From Gemmatimonadota bacterium (GTDB lineage: Bacteria > Gemmatimonadota > Gemmatimonadetes > Longimicrobiales > Gaopeijiaceae), in assembly GCA_022560615.1 (NCBI GenBank), contig JADFSR010000011.1, positions 1 to 64,000 of the forward strand: a stretch of DNA of 64,000 nucleotides, in the 5' to 3' direction. Below, piece by piece: positions 34,964 through 44,600 of the stretch. Numbering within the stretch: the stretch's first letter is position 1; the number at the start of each line of letters is the position of its first letter. Under the pieces are notes generated by a model, which saw nothing but the letters and a program-made list of their open reading frames with translations, was not told the DNA's origin and made no database searches. Made by a program: the position numbers and the translations under genes.

Positions 34964-36271
34964 GTGCTGAAGACCCTGATCGGCAGATTCGTTGACTTCA
35001 AGAACGACGACGAGCTGAAAGGGATGTTATGGGCCGCCGCCTACGGCTTCTTCATCATGTTCTCGTACTACATCCTCAGGGCTGTACGTGACGAGATCGG
35101 GGCAGAGGAGCGAGGGAATCTGCAGATCCTGTGGACCGTTGTGTTCTTCGTGATGGTCTTCGCGGCGGTCCCTGCATACTCGTGGGTCGCGTCGCGGTAC
35201 TCGCGGGGCGTCTTCGTTCCGCTCGCGAATCGCTTCTTCATCGCCTGTCTGATCGCATTCTGGGCTAGTCTCGTCTTCCTGCCCGAGGATGCTCGCCCGT
35301 GGATCGACCGCGTCTTCTACGTATGGACGAGCGTCTTCGCGCTTTTCGTCGTGACGATCTTCTGGGGACTCCTGGCGGACTGTTTCGACCACGATCAGGG
35401 CAAGAGGCTCTTCGCGTTCATCACGGTCGGAGCCTCTGTCGGAGGCCTCGTCGGCTCGGCTGTCACGATCCGGTTGGCGGAGCAGATCCCTGTCTTCTAC
35501 CTGCTCCTGATCTCGTGCGTGCCGCTCGAGGTGGCCTCCTGGTTTGCCGGAGCACTGCACCGGAACTTCGGAACCGGCGCGGTCGCGGCCGCGGGCGAGT
35601 CGGAACGTCCTCTCGCCGGAGATGCGATATCGGGGATGCGTGCGGTGTTCGCTTCCCCCTACCTCGCTGGGATCGCAGGGTTTATCGCCTTGATGACGTT
35701 CGCGTCGACGATCCTCTACTTCGCCCAGTCAGACCTCGTGTACGGGGCGATGACCGATCGGGGCGAGCGCACCGCTTTTTTGGCAAAGATCGATCTTACC
35801 GTGAGCTCGCTCACGATTTTCTTCCAGGTCTATCTGACTGCCCGGATCATCCGCTGGCTGAACGTGGGAGTGGCACTGGCACTGATCCCGGTGGCGGTAG
35901 CGGTGGGATTCGTCGCGCTGGGCCTCTACCCGACGCTGGCGACGCTGGTCGTCGTGCAGGTGATCTACCGCGCTGGCCGGTATGGCATCACCAAACCGGC
36001 CCGCGAGGTGCTCTTCACCGTCGTGTCGCGTGAGGAAAAGTACAAATCCAAGGCCTTCATCGATGCCGCGGTGTATCGCGGTGGTGATCTCGTCAGCGGC
36101 TGGGTCTATGCAGGCCTCGCCTGGGTGGGGCTTTCACTCGGCGTGATCGCTCTGATCGCGGCTCCCGTCGCAGCCGTCTGGGCGATTGCCGCACTAGGGC
36201 TCGGCGCGCGCGGCGACGTGATGGCGGCCAAGAGTGAGAGCGCGCAGCAGGAAACGGCCTCGGTCGGGTGA
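34964..36271 (+). CDS. MFS/NTT-like multi-span transporter (ADP/ATP-translocase-like family)
   Basis: 435 aa from GTG 34964, chosen because GGAGGA lies just upstream; the frame opens at GTG 34919. About 11-12 membrane segments; the first contains 'FFIMFSYYILRAVRDEIG', the signature of bacterial proteins annotated as NTP/NDP exchange or MFS transporters. Others: 'VVFFVMVFAAVPAYSWVASR', 'FWGLLADCFDHDQGKRLF', 'GASVGGLVGSAVTI' and 'YRAGRYGITKPAREVLFTVV'. Inner membrane. The substrate is uncertain; in free-living bacteria members of this family are not known to exchange ATP. A 12-bp palindrome GGCTCGCGAGCC follows at 36278-36289. Confidence 0.82.
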   Translation: MLKTLIGRFVDFKNDDELKGMLWAAAYGFFIMFSYYILRAVRDEIGAEERGNLQILWTVVFFVMVFAAVPAYSWVASRYSRGVFVPLANRFFIACLIAFWASLVFLPEDARPWIDRVFYVWTSVFALFVVTIFWGLLADCFDHDQGKRLFAFITVGASVGGLVGSAVTIRLAEQIPVFYLLLISCVPLEVASWFAGALHRNFGTGAVAAAGESERPLAGDAISGMRAVFASPYLAGIAGFIALMTFASTILYFAQSDLVYGAMTDRGERTAFLAKIDLTVSSLTIFFQVYLTARIIRWLNVGVALALIPVAVAVGFVALGLYPTLATLVVVQVIYRAGRYGITKPAREVLFTVVSREEKYKSKAFIDAAVYRGGDLVSGWVYAGLAWVGLSLGVIALIAAPVAAVWAIAALGLGARGDVMAAKSESAQQETASVG

Positions 36272-36409
36272 GCCCGAGGCTCGCGAGCCGACTCTTCTTA
36301 CCGAATCCCACGCGGAAGACAATGTCGGCGCGGCGATGGGTCGCCTCCCAGATGCGAACTTGCGACGCGAGATGGAGCGCTTCATAGACCCGCTGATGGC
36401 GTCTGGACG

Positions 36410-37096
36410 CTAACGCCGTGCCACCAAGGCGGCGACGTAGCCGTCGGGCACCGGCACTTCGAAGACCCGCCAGTCGGTGGGATCCTCACCGTCGATCTCG
36501 GTGTGGAGCAGCGCGGGCGGGACGCCGGGGAGGAACGTGACCTCGAATGCGTGCAGCTCCGTGGTCAGGCCAGTGCCTTTGGCTTTCAGGTAAGCCTCCT
36601 TCCGGGTCCAGCAGCGGTAGAAGTTGGGTAACCGCTGCTCGGAGGGCGCTTGCTCGAGGAGGAGGCGAGCTTCCCCCGGGGCGAAGTAACGCCGTGCGAT
36701 GGCCTCGACGGCCAGACCCTCCTTCTTCCACTCCACGTCCACGCCCACCGTTCGACCCCGCGACACCGCGTAAAGGAAGACGTCGCCGGAGTGGGAGACG
36801 TTGAACTCGATGCCGCTCTCGGCGTGCGCGCCGGTGAGCAATGGCTTGCCATGCTCTCCTTCGCCGAAGCGAATGGCCTCCGGCGCGCACGCCAGTGCGT
36901 CACCCAGGATCGTGCGCAGGAAGCCCCGGGACACGATGAAGGAGTCGCGGGCGTGCTCGACCTTGAAGCCGGACGCGCGCGCGCTCTCATCCTCACTGAG
37001 CAGGTCGCACAGCGCCGAGTGCTCTGACTCCGTCCCGGGGCCCTCGACGAGCCAGAGATCGATGCCGTCGGGGGCAGGCAGTCTTCTTGGCTTCAT
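36410..37096 (-). CDS. Sfp-type 4'-phosphopantetheinyl transferase, last gene of the pfa-ole operon
   Basis: 228 aa. Motifs of the Sfp/Gsp class are complete: 'FNVSHSGDVFLYAV' (P2 region), Mg-binding 'VGVDVEWKK', and 'CWTRKEAYLKAKGTGL' (W-x-x-K-E-A-x-x-K-x-x-G-x-G-L). It transfers the phosphopantetheine arm from CoA to the carrier-domain serine, here most plausibly Ser1165 of PfaA, converting the synthase to its holo form. Starts 2 nt after oleD stops (TAGCCATG), so it is co-translated with the operon. PUFA synthase loci elsewhere often include a dedicated enzyme of this type (PfaE role). Confidence 0.93.
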   Translation of the reverse strand: MKPRRLPAPDGIDLWLVEGPGTESEHSALCDLLSEDESARASGFKVEHARDSFIVSRGFLRTILGDALACAPEAIRFGEGEHGKPLLTGAHAESGIEFNVSHSGDVFLYAVSRGRTVGVDVEWKKEGLAVEAIARRYFAPGEARLLLEQAPSEQRLPNFYRCWTRKEAYLKAKGTGLTTELHAFEVTFLPGVPPALLHTEIDGEDPTDWRVFEVPVPDGYVAALVARR

Positions 37097-37098
37097 GG

Positions 37099-38085
37099 CT
37101 AACTACGTAGCGATGCCGCGAGCCGCTCCATGCCCTCGTCCAGGCTGATGGCCGGCTCGTAGCCCAGGTCGCGGCGCGCCGCCGAGATGTCGAACCAGTG
37201 CGCGGTGGAGAGCTGGCGCGCCACGAAGCGGGTCAGGGGGGGCTCGTTTTCGATGCCCAGGAGCCCGTAGACGCTCTCCATCAGCGCGCCCAAGAAATAC
37301 GCGACGCCCGCCGGAATCCGCCGCTTCACGGGTGGCAGGCCTCCCGCTGCGAGGATTCGGTTCACTAGGTCCGCCAGCGGCAAGGGTTCGCCCTGCGAGA
37401 TGAAGTACGCCTTACCTGCGATAACAGAGCCCGGCGCGAGTCGATCGGCTGCGAGTACGTGCGCATCGGCCGCGTTGTCGACGTAGACCGAGTCGACCTC
37501 GTTGGGTCGGTCGCCCAGGAGGCACAGCGTACCGGAGCGGCCTCGGTCGAGGATGCGCGGCACCAAGTGCGGGTCGCCGGGGCCCCAGATGAGGTGCGGA
37601 CGAAGCGCCACGGTCGCGAGATCGGCACCGTTGCTCTCGAGCACCCGGCGCTCAGCGATCGACTTCGTGCGGGGATAGTCGCTCAGGTAGCGCTCCGCGT
37701 ACGGTGCGCTCTCGTCCACGCCGATCTGGTCGGTACCGGCGAAGGTCACACTGGGCGTGCTGGTATACACGAGACGCTGGATCGCTTCCGCGGAGCACGC
37801 CTTCAGCACGTTGTCGGTGCCGACTACGTTGGCGCGGTGGTACGACTCCGTGGAGCCCCACACCCCGGCCTTAGCCGCTACGTGGAAGACGATGTCGCAA
37901 CCGCGGGCTGCCCGCAGGACCGCGGCTTCGTCGGCGAGGTCTCCGCGCACGCTCTCCACGCCGAGCTGCTCGAGGGCAGGGTAGGCGCCCCGCGAGAAGC
38001 TGCGCACCTCGTCGCCACGCGCACGCAGATTGCGCACGATGGCCAGACCCAGAAAGCCGCCCCCTCCGGTGACGAGGGCCTTCAC
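37099..38085 (-). CDS. oleD: OleD, NADPH-dependent 2-alkyl-3-ketoacid reductase
   Basis: 328 aa from GTG 38085, overlapping the oleC stop by 4 nt (GTGA). Extended SDR/3-beta-HSD-like: Rossmann 'VKALVTGGGGFLGLAIV' at residues 1-17, 'GDLAD' after beta-3, 'DIVFHVAAKAGVWGS', and the catalytic 'SDYPRTKSIAE' (YxxxK). 'ALRPHLIWGPGDPHLVPRI' and 'HWFDISAARRDLGYEP' match the OleD/NSDHL-like group. In the Ole pathway it reduces the beta-keto acid made by OleA to the beta-hydroxy acid before OleC. Its place in a complete oleABCD set supports the name. Confidence 0.9.
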   Translation of the reverse strand: MKALVTGGGGFLGLAIVRNLRARGDEVRSFSRGAYPALEQLGVESVRGDLADEAAVLRAARGCDIVFHVAAKAGVWGSTESYHRANVVGTDNVLKACSAEAIQRLVYTSTPSVTFAGTDQIGVDESAPYAERYLSDYPRTKSIAERRVLESNGADLATVALRPHLIWGPGDPHLVPRILDRGRSGTLCLLGDRPNEVDSVYVDNAADAHVLAADRLAPGSVIAGKAYFISQGEPLPLADLVNRILAAGGLPPVKRRIPAGVAYFLGALMESVYGLLGIENEPPLTRFVARQLSTAHWFDISAARRDLGYEPAISLDEGMERLAASLRS

Positions 38086-39719
38086 GAGAGTTGGCTTGTA
38101 GCCCAGACGGCCAGCTTCTCGCGGAAGATCTTCGCGTTGTGGCGGATGTCCACGGGGAAGTCCGCATGGAAGAGGAACGTGTCGATGCTCCGCGTTCGCT
38201 CGTTGCCGGCGGCCGTGGCGCGAAGCTCTGCTTCCGTCTTGGCGCGGTCCACCGGGTGGTCCTTGAGCAGCTCCACGCAGAGTACCGGAAGCGTGCGTCC
38301 ATCCCGCTGCACGCCGACCAGCGCAGTCCGATACACGTCCGGGTGGGCATTGAAGACGCCCTCGCACTGTAGCGAGTAAAGAGTCTCGCCTTCGAGCTGG
38401 ACCCGGTGGGCCTTTCGGCCACAGAACCAGAGTCGTCCCTGCTCGTCCACGTAGCCCACGTCCCCCATGCGGTGCCAAAAGCCGCCTTCGGGATCGGCGA
38501 TCTTCGCCAGCGCGGTGGCGTGATCCCGCCCGTAGTATGCGCGACTCACTTGGCTTCCCTTCACGGTGAACTCCCCCACCTCTCCGGTGGGCAGCTCCAG
38601 ATCGTCGGACCAGGTCGGGATCGGCTCGTCGTCGATTCCGATGACCCGCACGTGCACACGCTCCACCGGAAGGCCCACGCAGACACCTCGGCCCAGCTTC
38701 GTCTGGGCGGCGGTCTCCGCGAGGATGGCCCGGCTCCCTATGGAGCTGACCGGCAGCGCCTCGGTCGCGCCGTAGGGCGTATGAATTTCGGTGCCCTCGG
38801 GGAGCATGCGGCTGAAGCATTCCAGCACCGTGGGCTGTGCCGGGGCCCCTGCCGAGATCACTCGGCGGAGAGTCGGCAGCTTTACGTCGTGCGCGGCGCC
38901 GTAGCTTCCCACGCGGTGCAGAAGCGCCGGTGAGGCGAACGTGTTGGTGACGCCGTACCTCTGGATGGCGGTGAGGATCTTCTCCGGATCCACGTTCGCC
39001 GGACGTGTGGGGTCCATCTCCGGGATGACTGCGCTCATGCCCAGCGCAGGATCGAAGAGGGCGAACAGCGGAAAGGTGGGTAGGTCGACCTCCCCCGGTT
39101 CGATCCCATACGTCTTCCTCAGCAGCTCCACCTGGGCCAGGAAATTCCCGTGCGTGTAGACGGCACCCTTGGGCACGCCTGTGGAGCCGCTCGTGAACAA
39201 GATCGCGGCGACGTCGTCCTCCGACGTCTCGACCGGCTCCATGAGATCGAGGGTGCTGGCGCGGAGCTTCGCGAGCGTCGTTCCGCCCCAAGAGAGCCTG
39301 CGCCCGGCGGTGACCCGCAGCCGGATCGTGTCCTTGCCCCAGCCCAGGACTATTCGTGCCGCGTGGGCTTTGGGGATGCCGATGAAGGCCTCCGGCTCCG
39401 CTTCTGAGAGGCACGCCTTCAAGCTCCTGAGACCCATACCGGGGTCCACCATCACGGGAACGATGCCCGCCTTGAAGAGGCCGAATGTGAGCGCGAAGAA
39501 GTCCCAACTCGGCGGCACCATCAGGACGGTGCGCATGCCGCGTCCGATGCCGTACGCCGTCAGCGCTGTCGCGAGACGGCTGCTGTCCTCGTCCAGCTCG
39601 CGAAAAGTGCGCTCAGAGAACCCGCCTCGCCCGTCGGGCCACGCGATCGCCATTCTATCGGGCTGGCGCGCGGCCATGTCCGGCAGCGCGGCGGCGATGT
39701 TCATCGACCTCTGCTTCAC
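38082..39719 (-). CDS. oleC: OleC, beta-lactone synthetase (AMP-dependent ligase family)
   Basis: 545 aa from GTG 39719, overlapping the oleB stop by 4 nt (GTGA). ANL-superfamily enzyme: P-loop 'AAILFTSGSTGVPKGAVYTH' at 171-190, 'PYGATEALPVSSIGS', and 'FWHRMGDVGYVDEQGRLWFC' with the hinge Asp, then 'HNAKIFREKLAVWA' carrying the C-terminal Lys. 'FGLFKAGIVPVMVDPGMGLR' is typical for OleC. It adenylates the beta-hydroxy acid from OleD and closes it to a beta-lactone. The family alone could be an acyl-CoA ligase; the oleABCD context decides. Confidence 0.92.
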   Translation of the reverse strand: MKQRSMNIAAALPDMAARQPDRMAIAWPDGRGGFSERTFRELDEDSSRLATALTAYGIGRGMRTVLMVPPSWDFFALTFGLFKAGIVPVMVDPGMGLRSLKACLSEAEPEAFIGIPKAHAARIVLGWGKDTIRLRVTAGRRLSWGGTTLAKLRASTLDLMEPVETSEDDVAAILFTSGSTGVPKGAVYTHGNFLAQVELLRKTYGIEPGEVDLPTFPLFALFDPALGMSAVIPEMDPTRPANVDPEKILTAIQRYGVTNTFASPALLHRVGSYGAAHDVKLPTLRRVISAGAPAQPTVLECFSRMLPEGTEIHTPYGATEALPVSSIGSRAILAETAAQTKLGRGVCVGLPVERVHVRVIGIDDEPIPTWSDDLELPTGEVGEFTVKGSQVSRAYYGRDHATALAKIADPEGGFWHRMGDVGYVDEQGRLWFCGRKAHRVQLEGETLYSLQCEGVFNAHPDVYRTALVGVQRDGRTLPVLCVELLKDHPVDRAKTEAELRATAAGNERTRSIDTFLFHADFPVDIRHNAKIFREKLAVWATSQLS

Positions 39720-40603
39720 GAAGGCTCCGCTTCGGCCACGAACGCCTCCACGAGCGAGCGCACCTCGTCGCGGGCGTCCTCCAGTATGTAGTGGCCGGCT
39801 CCCTCATACCTGTGCGTCCGGGCGTGGGGCATTCGCCGCTCCCACTCCTTCAGGTAGTCCGGGTCGAATACGAAGTCACGCAGGCCCCAAAGCAGCAGGG
39901 TCGGAGTGTCCTGGAAGTGCCTGAGGCTCGCCTGGACCTCGCTCACGACGTCGTAGCCCGGGTCGGTGGGTCGGAGAGGGATGTCCTGGATGAAGCGGTG
40001 CACGGCCAGGCGGTGATCCCATGAATCGTACGGCGCCAGGTAGGCGCTGCGCTCACCTTTTGTGAGCCGTCGCTGTGTGGCGCAGTACCGGAGGGCGCCG
40101 CGGCTGAACAGGTTCAGCCTGCGCACGAGGAAGCCGCCGAGCGCCGACCGGGCGAGGCGCAGAGAGAGCGGCACTCGCTTGCCGGCAGGTAGATGGAAGG
40201 CTGCGCTGTTCAGGATCACCAGGCGCTCGATTCGTTCGGGGTGACGCGCAGCCCAGGCCATGCCGATCATGCCCCCCCAGTCGTGCACGACCAGCGTGAC
40301 CTTCCCGTCCAGCTTCGCGTGGTCGACGAGGCGCTCTAGGTCCTGCACCCGGCGTTCGAGACGGTACGGGTACGAGTCGTCATCCGGCTTGTCCGAGAGT
40401 CCGCACCCGACGTGGTCGGGCACGATGACCCTGTGTCTGTCCCGAAGCGCGAGCACCAGGTGGCGGTAGTAGTACGACCAGGTGGGGTTGCCGTGCACCA
40501 TGAGCACGGGGGTACCTGCGCCTTCGTCCAAGTAGTGCATGCGGACGCCGTCGAGATCCAGGAAGCGGCCTTCGAAAGGATAGTCCTCGAACGGCGGCTC
40601 CAC
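39716..40603 (-). CDS. oleB: OleB, beta-lactone decarboxylase (alpha/beta hydrolase)
   Basis: 295 aa. The start is placed at GTG 40603, 2 nt after the oleA stop with GGAG 8 nt upstream; another GTG at 40612 overlaps oleA. Haloalkane-dehalogenase-like fold: 'VLMVHGNPTWSYYYRHL' (Asn39 in the oxyanion region), nucleophile Asp108 in 'LVVHDWGGMIGM', His in 'EGAGHYILEDARDE'. Length and motifs fit stand-alone OleB, which decarboxylates the cis-beta-lactone to the internal olefin. Note that the unrelated locus at 17358 carries a second protein of this superfamily. Confidence 0.9.
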   Translation of the reverse strand: MEPPFEDYPFEGRFLDLDGVRMHYLDEGAGTPVLMVHGNPTWSYYYRHLVLALRDRHRVIVPDHVGCGLSDKPDDDSYPYRLERRVQDLERLVDHAKLDGKVTLVVHDWGGMIGMAWAARHPERIERLVILNSAAFHLPAGKRVPLSLRLARSALGGFLVRRLNLFSRGALRYCATQRRLTKGERSAYLAPYDSWDHRLAVHRFIQDIPLRPTDPGYDVVSEVQASLRHFQDTPTLLLWGLRDFVFDPDYLKEWERRMPHARTHRYEGAGHYILEDARDEVRSLVEAFVAEAEPS

Positions 40604-40605
40604 GC

Positions 40606-41661
40606 CTACCACTCCACTCCGAGCATGATGCAGTTCAGACCACTTCCGATACCCAGGAAGGCCACGCGGTCGCCCGGCCCGAGGACCTCTCTCTCCTCCG
40701 CCAGCGCGGCAGTCAACGGGAGCGACACAGTGCCGATGTTGCCCAGGTAGGGGAAGGTCGAGAAGTCCTTCTGGGGGTCGATGCCGATCGACCCGAGGAT
40801 CGTGTCCCTGTGAGCCGCGCCCACCTGGTGGCAGATCACCCGGTCCACGTGGTCGGCTTCCCAGGCCATCTGATGCAGGAAGTCCTGCCACGTTTCCTTC
40901 GCCAGGGTGACGCCGTGCTGCAGGACCGACGCGGCATCCGTGTACATCCACTGCGGCAGCGGCTCGACGCGGTGTAGGGTAGGTGCGTCTTCGAGGCCCC
41001 AGCGGCACAGATCATTGTGCTCGGGAGCCGCGCGCTGCGAGCCTCCGAGCACGCGGTGCGTACCCCCGTTGCCGAAGGAGCCATCGGTGATGAGCACCGC
41101 GACCGCGCCGGAGCCGCCAGTGAGCGTGGCCAGGCCCTCGGTGTAGGTAGCCATCGTGGCCTCGCGCAGCATCCGCTCGATGGTGACGTCCACGATCTCT
41201 CTCGCGGTTTCGGCCGAGACGACGATGCCTGCGCGAATCTGGCCCAGCTCGATCCGGTTGGCGATCTCGAGAACGCCGTTGAGGATACCGAGGCACGCGT
41301 TGCTGATGTCGTAGACGGACACGGCGCCCTGCACGCCCAACTCCGCGGCCACGGCGCACGCGGTAGCGGGCTCGAAGTGCTCGCGGCAGACACCGGCGTA
41401 CACCACCGTCTCCAGCGCCTCGGCGGGGACTCCGGATCTGGCGAGCGCCTTCTTCGCCGCCGCGGCAGCGCTCCTGGACAGCGAATGGTTCGGCTCCCAC
41501 CAACGACGCTCTTTGATGCCGGTGAGCGCCTCGAGAGAGCCCTCCGGGACGTGCAGCTGCTTGTAGAGCGGCTCGAGGCGCTCCTCGAGCTCGTCGGACG
41601 TGACGACGACGGGCGCGAGCTCGTAGCCGATGGCTTCGAGATGAACCTTGTCGTACCTCAT
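40606..41661 (-). CDS. oleA: OleA, head-to-head acyl condensing thiolase
   Basis: 351 aa; ATG 41661 overlaps the pfaC stop (ATGA). KAS III-like thiolase with all OleA residues: nucleophile Cys123 in 'YDISNACLGILNGV', Glu97 in 'CREHFEPATACAVA', His278 in 'ICHQVGAAHRD' and Asn308 in 'LGNIGTVSLPL'. The spacing (Glu to Cys 26, His to Asn 30) equals that of Xanthomonas OleA (E117/C143, H285/N315). It joins two fatty acyl thioesters without loss of both carboxyls, giving a 2-alkyl-3-keto acid. Direct fusion of its reading frame to the PUFA synthase genes implies that the synthase product is its substrate. Confidence 0.94.
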   Translation of the reverse strand: MRYDKVHLEAIGYELAPVVVTSDELEERLEPLYKQLHVPEGSLEALTGIKERRWWEPNHSLSRSAAAAAKKALARSGVPAEALETVVYAGVCREHFEPATACAVAAELGVQGAVSVYDISNACLGILNGVLEIANRIELGQIRAGIVVSAETAREIVDVTIERMLREATMATYTEGLATLTGGSGAVAVLITDGSFGNGGTHRVLGGSQRAAPEHNDLCRWGLEDAPTLHRVEPLPQWMYTDAASVLQHGVTLAKETWQDFLHQMAWEADHVDRVICHQVGAAHRDTILGSIGIDPQKDFSTFPYLGNIGTVSLPLTAALAEEREVLGPGDRVAFLGIGSGLNCIMLGVEW

Positions 41662-44600
41662 TCGGCTTCCCCCACGATCTCGACGCTGAAGTCGCCCATG
41701 TGGTAAATGGTGCGCCCGTCCACGGTGAGGTATCCGGATGCGATCACGCGGCCAGCCTCATCGTCCACCTCGGTGATGACCGCTTCCACCTCGACCCTCG
41801 CGTCGGTGGGCAGCACCTGGCCACGATAGGTCCAGTTGTGCTCACGCCCCAGGCCGTTCGTCCGCCACGCCGTGTCGGCATCGACGTGCCACCGGTCCGT
41901 GGCGTACGCCTTGAGGAGCTGGAGGAAGGACTCGCACCCCAAGGAGCCCGGCCACACGGGGTCATGCATGAAATGTGCCTTGAAGAACCACGCCTCAGAA
42001 TCCACCGGGATGCTCCCCCGGACGAAGCCGAGGCCGTGGGGCCCACCCTCGCGCAGGAGCACGTCGATGCTCGCCAGCATGCGGAAGCCCTCGTCGGGAT
42101 GGGGCGCCTCGGTAGGGTAGCCGAAGCTGACGGCCTGAGTCATCTCGGCCTGGGTGGGCTCGTACTTCTCCGCCTCTCGGATGCCGATCTGGTCGGCCAG
42201 GGACTCCGCGCTGAAGAAGCCGAAGTAGGTATCGCCCTCGAAGACCACACCCTGGGCGTCGGTCATGCGCATGTCGAAGCGCTCGATGATCATGCCGCCC
42301 GAGTGGGACACGTCCGTCAGCCGCACCTCGGTGGTGAGCGTACCGGAGTCCGGGCGCACCGCCCGTCTCTGGACCGCGCGTCCCCCCAGATTCCTGAAGC
42401 GGAGGTCCGTCTCACTCGTCAGAGCCGAGCCGCAATACGCGGCCAGCCAGCCGCACGGTTGCAGCGCGACCTCCAGCAGTACAGCGAACGGCATATCCGC
42501 CTGGCGGTTGGACTCGAAATACCAGCCGTCCGTGGGCACGTCGTACTCCACTGTGGCCGCTGCGCCGGCCTCCAGGTCCCAGGCCGCACCCACGGTGTCT
42601 ACGACACGGTCCATGAAGGCGTAGGGCGGGCCCGGCAGGCGGGCGATAGCCCGCTCCTCATCGAACGGCAGATAGCGGTCACCGAACGCTTCAGACGGCT
42701 TGCCGATGGCGAAAGCCAGGATGGACTCCTGATCGTACAGCACACGTTTTTCACGCGGATGCCAGAGCGCCTCCACGTCCTCGCGCACGAGGCCCGTGAG
42801 CCGCATGGACATGTCCGCGATCTCGACGACGGGCCTGCCGTCGGCGTACATGAGCGCGTCGACGATGGCGTAGGGCTCCGGCCGGTAGCCGAGCTCCTTG
42901 ACCTCGATCTCATACGTGACGCGCCGCGTGGTCTCGGTGACCTGGCCCCGGCACTTCAGACGGCTCTTCACGCCGGGCACCGGTTCGTACCGGACCTTAC
43001 CCACTTCTCCCACCCACCCCATGCGTAGCAGATAGATGCGCAGCGTGTGCAGACAGCACTCGTACATGAGCGTGCCCGGCATGACCATGTCGTCGCTGAA
43101 GTGGCAGGTCAGGAACCAGTCGTCGGGGTGGATGTCGGCTTCCCCGCGGATCATCCCTATGCCGAAGCGGCCGCCCTCGGGATCCACGTGGGTCACCCGG
43201 TGCACGAGCTCCATGAGCCCACTGGGCAGCGTCTCCGGCGTGCCGATAGGCAGGTCCGCGAAGGTCGGACCGAAGCACGTTGTGAGGTCGCCCCGGCGCA
43301 ATGCCGCGATCTGCTCCTCGTCGTAGGAGTCGCCGGCCCGCATGGGCGCGAGGTTCGTCCAGCCCTCCGGCAGGACACCCGGTCGGGGCTGTTGGTCGAT
43401 CTTGGTTCGCACGATGCCCTGGCCCGCCTCGAGTTCCTCGATCGTGAAGAAGCCCGCGCAGCCCTCGCGCATGGATAGGAGCGGACGGCCGTCCACCGTC
43501 GCCTCGAAGCCGAAGTAGAAGAGCCACGTCTCACCCTGGCGGAAGAAGCGCTCGATGTTGATGTCGTACCGGATGACCTTGCCCGGTTCTGGCAGGTGGT
43601 CGTGGAACGTCACCACAGCATCCAGGAGGCGATACACGGCCAAGCCGTCGGTCTGTGCGTCGATGCCCAGCCAGCCGGCGAGAAAGAGGTCGGCCTGTCC
43701 CGACTCGACGGCGATGCATGTCGGGATCGCGCCGCAGCTCAGGTACCAGGGGCGCACGCCTACGTCGTGCTCCGTCACGACACGTCCGCCGGTCATGGAG
43801 TGCGGCTCGCCCTCGATGCTGAGGATGCGGTCCACCAGCATGAGCGGCTCGTCCGGCAGGCGGACTCGCGTGGCGTGTTCGTCGATGGACGCGTACGACT
43901 CTCCCAGTACCTTGCCGATGGACCCGACTGCGAACTCCAGGCACGCCTCGCGATCGAGTGCAGTGGGCGGGGAGAGAGGCGTCCGCGTCGCAGGGGCAGC
44001 CAGCAACTGCTCGACAAGCCGGAACTGGAGGGCCGCGGTCTCCTGCAGCGCGCGGTCGAGGTCGTGGGCGGTGCGCAGGTAGGTGCTATGCGCTTGAGCC
44101 CGGGCCTCGCTCGAGGCGCTCAGCCCCGCCAGCAGTGTCGGGTCGGCGGCGAGGAGCACGCCCCCGGACGCCAGAGCGGGAAACTCAATCAGCGTCGCTG
44201 CCGGGGCGGAGGCTGCCGCGGTCTGCACTACTGGCACAGGTGGCATAGCGCCGGGCGCGGGTGTCGGCCCCGCTGCATCCAGCGGAGCAGAGGCGGGCAC
44301 CGGGGAAGGCTGCGCGTGGGACACAGCAGGCTCCATCTGCGGGCCGCGCCAGCGGATATGGAACGGGTCGCCGCCGATGGGGATCCGCAGCGCCGATGAG
44401 GCCTCGCGCAGGACGCTGCGATGGCCGAGCGCTCTGGTCTCGACGCCGTAGAGAGGCTGTAGGTCCACGTGGATTCGCTCAGCGATGAGCCGACCCAGCA
44501 AGCGCAGCAGCGAAGACACGTCACCCTTGTGAGCGCTCAGCGCAGACTGAGCGACGTGTGGGCGGCCCTCGAGGATGCGCGCGATCATGCGCGTGCACGA

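Noticed and set aside
36285-36412. Open stretch on + strand ending 'LRREMERFIDPLMASGR' between the transporter and the PPTase gene
   Set aside because: Coding-like composition but no start codon with a ribosome site; it may be a remnant or chance. The region also holds only a 12-bp palindrome (36278-36289).
37099-39507. An 802-codon open frame covering oleD and extending far upstream
   Set aside because: Only the last 328 codons (from GTG 38085) are OleD; the upstream part is an out-of-frame shadow of oleC with random-looking, Arg/Pro/Gly-rich text.
39716-41008. A 430-codon frame for OleB starting inside oleA
   Set aside because: The first 135 codons are antisense-like shadow of oleA. Similarity to OleB begins at 'VEPPFEDYPF', with a GTG and ribosome site at 40603.
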